Below, piece by piece: positions 57,166 through 64,000 of a stretch of 64,000 bases of DNA (positions are counted from its first letter, which is position 1; the number at the start of each line of letters is the position of its first letter). The notes beneath the pieces were generated by a model. The model saw nothing but the letters and a program-made list of their open reading frames with translations, searched no databases and was not told the origin of the DNA. The translations under genes and the position numbers were made by a program. Source of the stretch: Charina bottae (lineage: Eukaryota; Chordata; Lepidosauria; Squamata; Charinaidae); the NCBI GenBank assembly GCA_023362775.1, contig JALMGJ010000003.1, positions 74,819,355 through 74,883,354 of the forward strand, read 5' to 3'.

Positions 57166-57475
57166 AAGTAGAAAATAAAAATAGTTTGATAGGATTAGAA
57201 TGCTTCCTCCTTTAGTAGAGGAGCTGCTAATAGGTGCACTGGAGGCATTGTTGCAATCAGGAAAAGGTGAAGCCAAGTTCAAGCAAAAGAAAAAAATGAG
57301 AAAAAGAAAAAAGAAAAGAGACAAGTCATTTTAAAAATTCCTACACATCAGCTACAGTTTATTTCAAATTTCAGAGAACAGGAGGGAAAAGAAAAATGGA
57401 GAAATCAATGCAACAGGAGTTGTGCTGTAGACTCTGAACAGCATCTGTACCATGAGATATCAGAGACTAAAAGTG
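57166..57475. other. Unique DNA, nothing recognised
   Basis: Purine-rich stretch near 57280-57325. No gene. Confidence 0.35.
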
Positions 57476-57700
57476 GCAGCATCTGACCAAACTTGGTTGA
57501 TCTCGGAAAGTTAAGCAGAATCAGATCTCAGCAGTACTTAGATTGGAGACTCCCGGAAAATACAAAAGCTGTAAGCTTAGACCGGGAAGTTGAAAAAAAT
57601 ATCCTGGAAGGGGGCAATAGAAAACCACCTCAATAAATTACATGGATGTGTTCATAAAGTCTTGAGGCGTTGAGCTTGATTCAAGGTGGACTTTATTTTT
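57476..57700 (+). mobile_element. 5S rRNA-derived SINE with BovB-like tail, copy 2
   Basis: GATCTCGGAAAGTTAAGCAG and AGTACTTAGATTGGAGACTC match the central and 3' parts of 5S rRNA including its polymerase III control region. Then GGGAAGTTGAAAAAAATATC, and a GGCAATAGAAAACCACCTCA block leading to the text also found at 15033 (the BovB-type 3' end). A 5S head on a BovB tail makes it a SINE in the SINE3 manner. Confidence 0.75.
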
Positions 57701-58612
57701 GCTGGCCCTGAAGCTTAGTTCCATTTCAGTATTGAAATTTCAGAAATCAATCTGGGCAATTCTAGTGCCATTTCAGGCAATGGTGCTCTATTTTGAACGA
57801 TAACAGAAGGTATACAGAGGCAAACTTGCTCCCAGAACCTATTTCTCTCTAGGGATGTAGGACAACATGGCCTGTACATCAGACTAAAATTAGTTTCTCT
57901 CCTTTCTCATTTTCCCTTCACTCCCTGCACAGCAAGCAGGATGAAATCTTTTCTTCCTGCTGCTAAATTGAAGAGAAAAAAAAGCAGCAGCTTTACGATA
58001 AATATCTTGGAGGAAAAAAGTAACTGGAACATTAAAGATAAAAGAACGGCTGTTAAATGAAAATGTTTCGGCAGAAAGGCATTAGACAGCACTAGTAATT
58101 GTTAATTTGTACTCAGTTTGGGTACAAAAAGGCTTTTATTACTTCAAATATGCATTTATTCTGGTTTTCTTTCTATTTGGAAAAGTAGTGCACTGATGAA
58201 CCTCTAAACCTCTAAGGCACTGGGTGAAATGAAGTAAAATAAAATAAAAAAATCTCCTATAATGAATTTCAGCTTTTCTAGACTCAGCCACTAAGTCACA
58301 TTATTTTAAACTATTTTCTAAGGAGTGACACAGAAATTCCAGTGGATCTGGCAGCCTTGGTAGGCAACTTGCAATTAATTTGCCTTGACTGGCAGGAAAG
58401 CAAGTAAGCTGATGTGTCATACTCATTCATGATATCCAGGTTTTTGCATTTCTGTATGGGAGTGTTGTCCAAGGATTGGTGCAGAGATATACGTATATTG
58501 GGACCTTTCATTTATGAGATAAAACTATATTTGGACTTTTTTCACACATTTGCTATCATGTCTGAATGCTACAGTCATTCTCCACTGTATCTAATCATTA
58601 TGCATAGCTATA
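57701..58612. other. Unique DNA; 57880-58200 of high complexity
   Basis: No repeat and no coding region recognised. The stretch 57880-58200 shows TAATTGTTAATTTG- and ATGCATTTATTC-like words, often seen in conserved non-coding elements. This is a guess. Confidence 0.35.
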
Positions 58613-59068
58613 AAGGTAAAGGTTTCCCCCGCACATTTGTGCAGTCGTGTCCCAATTGTGGTTGTTAAGTGAGGACTACCTGTATGCCAACCTCTAATAC
58701 ACACCCCTCAGACTATCCTTTTTTTTTAATTGCCAAGCATGTTAAAGGTAAAGGTTTCCCTGCACAGTCATGTCCGACTCTAGGGGCCGGTGCTCATCTC
58801 CGTTTGTTGCCGAAGAGCCAGCATTGTCCGAAGAAGCTTCCACGGTCATGTGGCCGGCATGACGCATGTGGAACACTGTTACCTACCCACCGAAGTGGTA
58901 CCTATTCATCTACTTGCATTTGCATGCTTTCGAATTGCTAGGTTGGCAAGAGCTGGGGCTAGTGCGGGAGCTCACTCTGTCATGTGGGGCTAGGGTTTCG
59001 AACCTCCGAACTTGCAATCTTCCAATCGACAAGCCTGGTGTCTTACCTGCTGAGCCACCACACCCCTA
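58613..59068 (-). mobile_element. tRNA-derived SINE, copy D, with a duplicated 3' piece
   Basis: The full SINE of copy A's family lies at 58743-59068. A second 3' end of the same family (AGGTAAAGGTTTCCCCC) lies at 58613-58652, separated by 90 bp of other repeat-like DNA. The flanks GCATAGCTATA (58602-58612) and GCATAACTATA (59071-59081) agree at 10 of 11, so the whole block may be one insertion. Confidence 0.75.
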
Positions 59069-59081
59069 CGCATAACTATAC

Positions 59082-60754
59082 TGTATATTTAATGAACATC
59101 TGTAGAGAGTTTTCCTGTACTGCTGAGGCAACGATGAAAACTCAAGAGCAGAGCCCATGTTCCACATGCAGAAAGGCCAGGTTTTATCCTCAGCATCTCC
59201 AAGAAGGGCTGCCAAAGACTCCTGTTTCTACACCTAGAACATGACATCTGATCATTTTAGACCAGGGGATATGACCTGTTGAGGACAATGGACACATTTC
59301 AGGTGTTGACAGCATGTGGTGCTATCACCCATTGGCACTTCATTTGGGTGAGGTTACTTCTCTTTTATTTGGTAGGATGCTTTCTATCACTTTGGCCTAC
59401 ATTTTTGGTGGGGGAGGAGGGCAATTCCAAACAAAGTACTCAGTCCTAACTCCCCACCATTTTTATTTTCTAAGAATGACTATTGGGCTTATGTGGGATC
59501 CAGAAGCATTCTTGAAAGAGCAATGATGGCAGAGCCTGTTGCTTTGTTTGCAGAATTGTGAGAATCCTGTAAAAATTGTTCAAGTCAGGTAGAGATTGAG
59601 CCTGGCTCTTAGTTTAGAACAATATTGAGCAAGAAAGGCCAGTACTGCTCTCTACAGCAGATCCCTTTTCCCTTTATTTATTGAAAGAACATTTCTAGCA
59701 CGTTCAAATAACCACCAGTGGAGGAATTGCTCCATTTCCAAAAGAACAGTAACAGCAAGAGGATAATGAATGGGCTGCAATCAGGCTTAAATGCCTCTTA
59801 GCAATTCACCATGATGATGATGGTCTTCATCATTGGTGTAACCTGATCTTCCACCTTTATCATTCTTCTCTACTCTCCTTCTCTGTTTCTTTTTGAGTTT
59901 GTAATCCTGAGGGCAAGTCATTTTCAAGTTGGGTGACACCTAAAACTAATAAACAAACAAACAAACAAAGTGCCTAGTTAACGTAGACTCTCTGGAAGCA
60001 AGCAGAAAAAGAACATCATACCTCTTTCTTTCTCTGGAAAATCTTCCCTTCTTAACCTTTCTTATTTCATCATTTGCTAGTTGCTATTTCTGTTATCATC
60101 TATCAGAAGTGGGAAACCTATGGGCCAGTGGTGAAAGATGCTGGAAGCTGTTGCTTAGCAACACCTGGAAGACCACAGGTTCCCATTCCCACTCTATCTG
60201 TTAATCAGATATATCCATCCACCTAACCTCCTGTTGTTCAGCCTTAACACACCAGAAGCTTCAACAAATTTCTAGATGTTGCATGGCCAAAACTGGCAGA
60301 GTAAGATAAACATGAGTGCAAGTAATGGACCAACTGGTCACAAGCACCAAATTGACAATATTGGGATTTTGAATCAGCATTTACATGGAGTGCTAGCCGG
60401 TTGATCATATGCACAGGATGATCATGGGATCCACAAACATGGGTTTGTGACAGATAATTTCATGCCATCATTACAAAATGTTTTATGGATTGAAAACCAC
60501 ATATATGTATGTCCTGTGAAACTATTTCGTTATTAAAACATTTAATTTCCAGTATACATGATTGATTATTGTTTGCAAGTGTTCTTACTACCAGTAGTAA
60601 TAATGGAGAGAGGGAGCTGAACTTGGCCCAATAAGATAGTCCATCCTTGTGTTTGTTTTCTTGTATACACATCAGTTGTCTTAATGTGTTAATCTTCTGT
60701 GTACAGAGCATAGCCCACAGCTTTATGATCTATTATTCTCTATAATGTTTCATT
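59082..60754. other. Unique DNA; small (AAAC)n run
   Basis: (AAAC)n at about 59949-59970. No gene or other repeat recognised. Confidence 0.4.
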
Positions 60755-61017
60755 AAGTGTTTGTAGCAGGAGTTCCCAATGGATCAGGAAGCTGTACAAA
60801 GAGAGATCCAAACTTTAAATAAGGAGGGATTTCCTGACTGAGAGAGATATTGAGTAATGGAACAACCTGACTGCTGTACTCATGGATGTTCCATCACTGG
60901 ATGTTTTCAAGCAAAGGTTGGACAGCCATTTGTCTGGGGTAAGGATTCCTGTTCTATGCAGTGGGTTGGACTAAAACACCTCCAAGTTCCCTTCCAACTC
61001 TATGATTCTACGATTCA
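60755..61017 (+). mobile_element. CR1 LINE 3' end
   Basis: GGTTGGACAGCCATTTGTCT, GCAGTGGGTTGGACTA and CCCTTCCAACTCTATGATTC are the CR1 3' consensus, ending in CTATGATTCTACGATTC repeats, the octamer-like CR1 end. Truncated at the 5' side. Confidence 0.85.
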
Positions 61018-61780
61018 GTGACTATATGATGGTGCTAGGCCAGCCAGGTAGCTACTATACTATGGCAAGTTCTATTAACAGATAATCTCCTCCTTTCCAA
61101 ATCAATTTATCTTAGTTTTCTGCCTCCTCTTATTTTCTTTAGCTCACCAGTTATGTTGGATTCTCTGGTGGCAAAACAGTGAGTAGAGCCACGGAGACCA
61201 AGGAAAGGTATCTGCTGCTTCTTTTCTGCCCAAGAAAATATTGACCCTTGTCTGAACCTCTCAGAAGAGTTTCACCATCATCTGAATTGCTTCCAGTTTT
61301 GACTTTACGGCTGTTTGTCTTCTAGAATGCCTCTGTTCGTATTTTGCTATTTGGTGCAAAATGCTGCTGACATTCCTCAAGGTATGCTGACATTTTAACT
61401 GTGTATATATTACAGACCTTACAGCATCTAGGAGAGGCTGAACTGGGAAAATCCATACCAAACAGAACTGGCATCAAGCTGGTAATTTCACATCAAAACT
61501 CAGCTGTTGCTATTTTTTATAATATACAAATATATTGACATTTTTGCTCTGTGCTACCTTGACTCACCTTACCTGATCCACACCTGCTATCTACGTTGTA
61601 TTGCCTGCACATACTTTGCCTGGCCAAACAACTGGAAATCTTCTGAATGAAAATGGTTTTGTCCCTATATGGCCTAGTTTGCTATTTATAATAAACGAAT
61701 TATGTAAAAATGTGCATAACTATCTCTGTCATAGAATTAAATGGAAAAAAAATTGATAATAGTTTACTATTGTTGTGATT
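61018..61780. other. Unique DNA, nothing recognised
   Basis: No supported feature. Confidence 0.4.
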
Positions 61781-61788
61781 GTCTAAGC

Positions 61789-62101
61789 CAGTGCTTTCCA
61801 AACTGCCGCCATTGGCGACACACCAACGGCGGCAGCAGCAGCGGTGCGGGGGCGCACACAGCAGCGGGGGCGTGCACGGCAGTGGCGGCAGGGGCGTGCA
61901 CGGTGGCGGCGCGGGGGGGCGCGGTGGCATGCACAGCGGTGGCAGCCTCGTGTTTTCTGCTAAAATGCGGAAGCGCTGATGGCGCGCCACCGCTGTGCAC
62001 GCCGCCGCCATGTGCACCACCGCACCACTGCCGTGCACATCCACTTCCGGGTTGTGTCGCAACACACTAAAGTGTCTCAACACACAGTTTGGAAAGCTAT
62101 G
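61789..62101. mobile_element. hAT-type element, family H1, copy 3, with GC-rich interior
   Basis: Ends CAGTGCTTTCCAAACTGC and the complement of CATAGCTTTCCAAACTG. Exact 8-bp duplication GTCTAAGC (61781-61788 and 62102-62109). The interior is over 70% GC with CAGCAGCAGCGG and GCACGGCAGTGGCGG runs, unlike copies 1 and 2 except at its ends. It is an island of GC in AT-rich flanks. Confidence 0.87.
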
Positions 62102-62109
62102 GTCTAAGC

Positions 62110-63667
62110 CTTCACATATCAATTTGACAAAGTCTTTGGCCAGTTGGAGACAACTCGCTTGTAAAAACAGAGGGTTAACTGAAAAGCCATTGAAATTAAA
62201 AATGGAAAATGTACTTTGGAGTACATAAGCTTTTTTCTAAACCACAATTCCCAGGAACAAATATCTCCTGATTGTAAAGAAAGGGTAGTGATAGGTAGTG
62301 ATGGTGTTATGGTTATTCATCAGAGGAAATATGGAAATATTTCCTTGATTTTTCAAGTTTTTTTTTTCTTTGTTTAAACTCGTCTGCAATTTAATAGACT
62401 TTACACACCACCATGATTCAGTGGTACTACCTTGGAGGATTCCAGAAGCTAGAAAAAAGGATGGTAGAGCATGCAATTCAAGGGCTGCAAACTCCCTACC
62501 CTTGACATATCTCAACCTATGACTATTAAGGATCCCCTCAGGGTTGCAAATATGCAAGTAACTCAGATCATTCTCTCTGCCTGAATATAGGACAAGATCA
62601 TTTCTTGACTGTTTTAATATTAGCTGACTCTAAGATTAGTTGAAAGAGAAGCACTTCCTTCCTAAGATAGTGATAGGCAATTAGATTTCCTGAAGTTTGT
62701 TAGAGCAGTGTAATCTAAGCAAAATTTTATTAATTACTGATCCCAGAAAAAAACACATTACATGAAATCACTGTTTTGCAGTTCTCCCATCTTTCCTTGG
62801 ACAGGCTGACTGCCCTTACCACTTTATGTCTTTGATTATCTAACTTCAGAAAAGATCTTTCTGAAGAAGTTTATGGTGGAGCTAATCACAGATTAAAGAC
62901 CTGAATGTAAAGGGCTGCCCCAACCTGTTTAACATCCTTTCTTGCTAACAGCAAAAATGGAATCTTTCAATGATAAATAATATGTCAGGTATACTAAGAA
63001 TATGAGAATCGATTCTCTTCACAAAATCAACAAAGCAATTTGCTCTCTGGGCCCTGTTCCACTGTGAATAATAAACAGCCATAACGGAATCCTGGGCAGC
63101 CTAACAAACTTTGCACAGTTTGGGACTGAGAAATGGTTACAGGTCACATTAGGCATTAAAGGTGAGAAATAAAAAAAACAAGAGAACATAAGAAATACAA
63201 TAAAACCCAGGACCTGTTTGTCAGCATCCTCTCTAGCATCTAATCCATCAAGGACTCTTCAGACTTGGAGCTCAGCCATCAAACAACAGCCACTAATTCA
63301 ATAAAGTGTGAAAGCACCTATTTGTGCAAGAAGGAAAATGGTACACTTTGCCCAGATACCAACAGCTGCCATTTTTAATCAGTTCAGAAGCTGTTGGGTG
63401 CCAAACTGGTGTTGATAAGGGTAACATCTGGAGCCCAAAATGCTGATGTAGTGCAACCATGCATGCTATTAGCTACTATCCAAGCTGAGGAAAGAGGGGA
63501 AGAAACGGTAAGTTTAGGCCACCTGAAGCATCTTTAAGCATCTATTTCTTCCCAGTCTCCTTCATTTTAAGCACTGCTTAGGCAAATCCCACATAGTGCC
63601 TGACAACTATCTGTCTCTTTATGGATAATGCAGTTCACAATGGGAAAAAATATCCAAAACCTTTCTC
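62110..63667. other. Unique DNA, nothing recognised
   Basis: No supported coding region or repeat. Confidence 0.4.
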
Positions 63668-63676
63668 ATCTTTGGT

Positions 63677-63902
63677 TGTTGTTTTTTAATCTGTTCAATC
63701 ATGTCCGATTCTCAGAGACTGCCTGGACAGTTTTCTTGACAAGATTTTTCAGAAGGGGTTTGCCATTGCCTCCTTCCTAGGGCTGAGAGAGAGTGACTGG
63801 CCCAAGGTGACCTAGCTGGCTTTGTGCCTAAGGCAGGACTAGAACTCACGGTCTCCCAGTTTCTAGCCTGATGCCTTAACCACTACACCAAACTGGCTCT
63901 CT
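63677..63902 (-). mobile_element. Sauria SINE with BovB-type 3' end
   Basis: On the minus strand: tRNA-like head GAGAGCCAGTTTGGTGTAGT, box B-like GTGAGTTCTAGTCC, body GGGCCAGTCACTCTCTCTCA, and the BovB-type end GGCAAACCCCTTCTGAAAA and GTCTCTGAGAATCGGACATG, then (CAA)n. The exact 9-bp duplication ATCTTTGGT lies at 63668-63676 and 63903-63911. Confidence 0.9.
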
Positions 63903-64000
63903 ATCTTTGGTATACCATTTCTTAAACTACTAAGTTTGCACTAAAATGCCAAAAAAACCCCAAAAAAAAGGAACATCCAATGGAAAGATAATTCAGGACT

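Noticed and set aside
57476..57600. Functional 5S rRNA gene
   Set aside because: Many changes from 5S rRNA, missing 5' part and a SINE tail.

Overview
This window is nuclear DNA of a squamate reptile (a snake or lizard). The evidence is the mix of transposable elements: BovB (RTE-clade) LINEs, L2- and CR1-type LINEs, L1 copies, tRNA- and 5S-rRNA-derived SINEs (several with BovB-like 3' tails), a Penelope-like element, many short hAT-type elements with 8-bp target duplications, and long GATA/AAGG/TA microsatellites. No intact host protein-coding gene is recognised. The only host-like coding trace is an unidentified 40-codon minus-strand frame near 3.5 kb. The window therefore reads as intergenic or intronic DNA.

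Layout. 0-3.8 kb: an L1 scrap, an LTR-like block, an L2/L1-tail chimera, small inverted-repeat elements and the host-like frame. 3.86-8.40 kb (-): a near full-length L2-type LINE with a broken ORF2 and a YY1-like motif at its 5' end. 8.47-9.23 kb: a hAT-type element filled by a 13-unit, 40-bp minisatellite. 9.9-18.3 kb: 3' ends of L2 and BovB, an old RTE copy and SINEs. 19.2-25.5 kb (+): an L2 copy split by a 4.9-kb L1-type insertion that holds a palindromic AT microsatellite and a piece of another LINE. 25.5-33.8 kb: mostly unique DNA with SINEs and six hAT-type elements. 33.85-40.55 kb: three insertions nested inside each other (L1, then BovB, then an L1-derived non-autonomous element), each with its target duplication. 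41-49 kb: mostly unique DNA with small insertions. 49.3-53.2 kb (+): a decayed CR1 whose 3' end lies in a near-identical 685-bp tandem duplication. 54.66-55.59 kb: a Penelope-like fragment with a GIY-YIG frame and inverted arms carrying a hammerhead-like core. 56-64 kb: SINEs, a CR1 end, one more hAT-type element and long unique stretches.

How the parts work together. The LINEs look like the enzyme sources and the SINEs like passengers. tRNA-headed and 5S-headed SINEs share the BovB 3' end, and the L2 copies share a 3' hairpin plus a TAAA-type tail. The hAT-type elements carry no transposase and must have been moved in trans. Target duplications give a relative order of insertion at several places. 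All family names come from recognition by eye, without database comparison.
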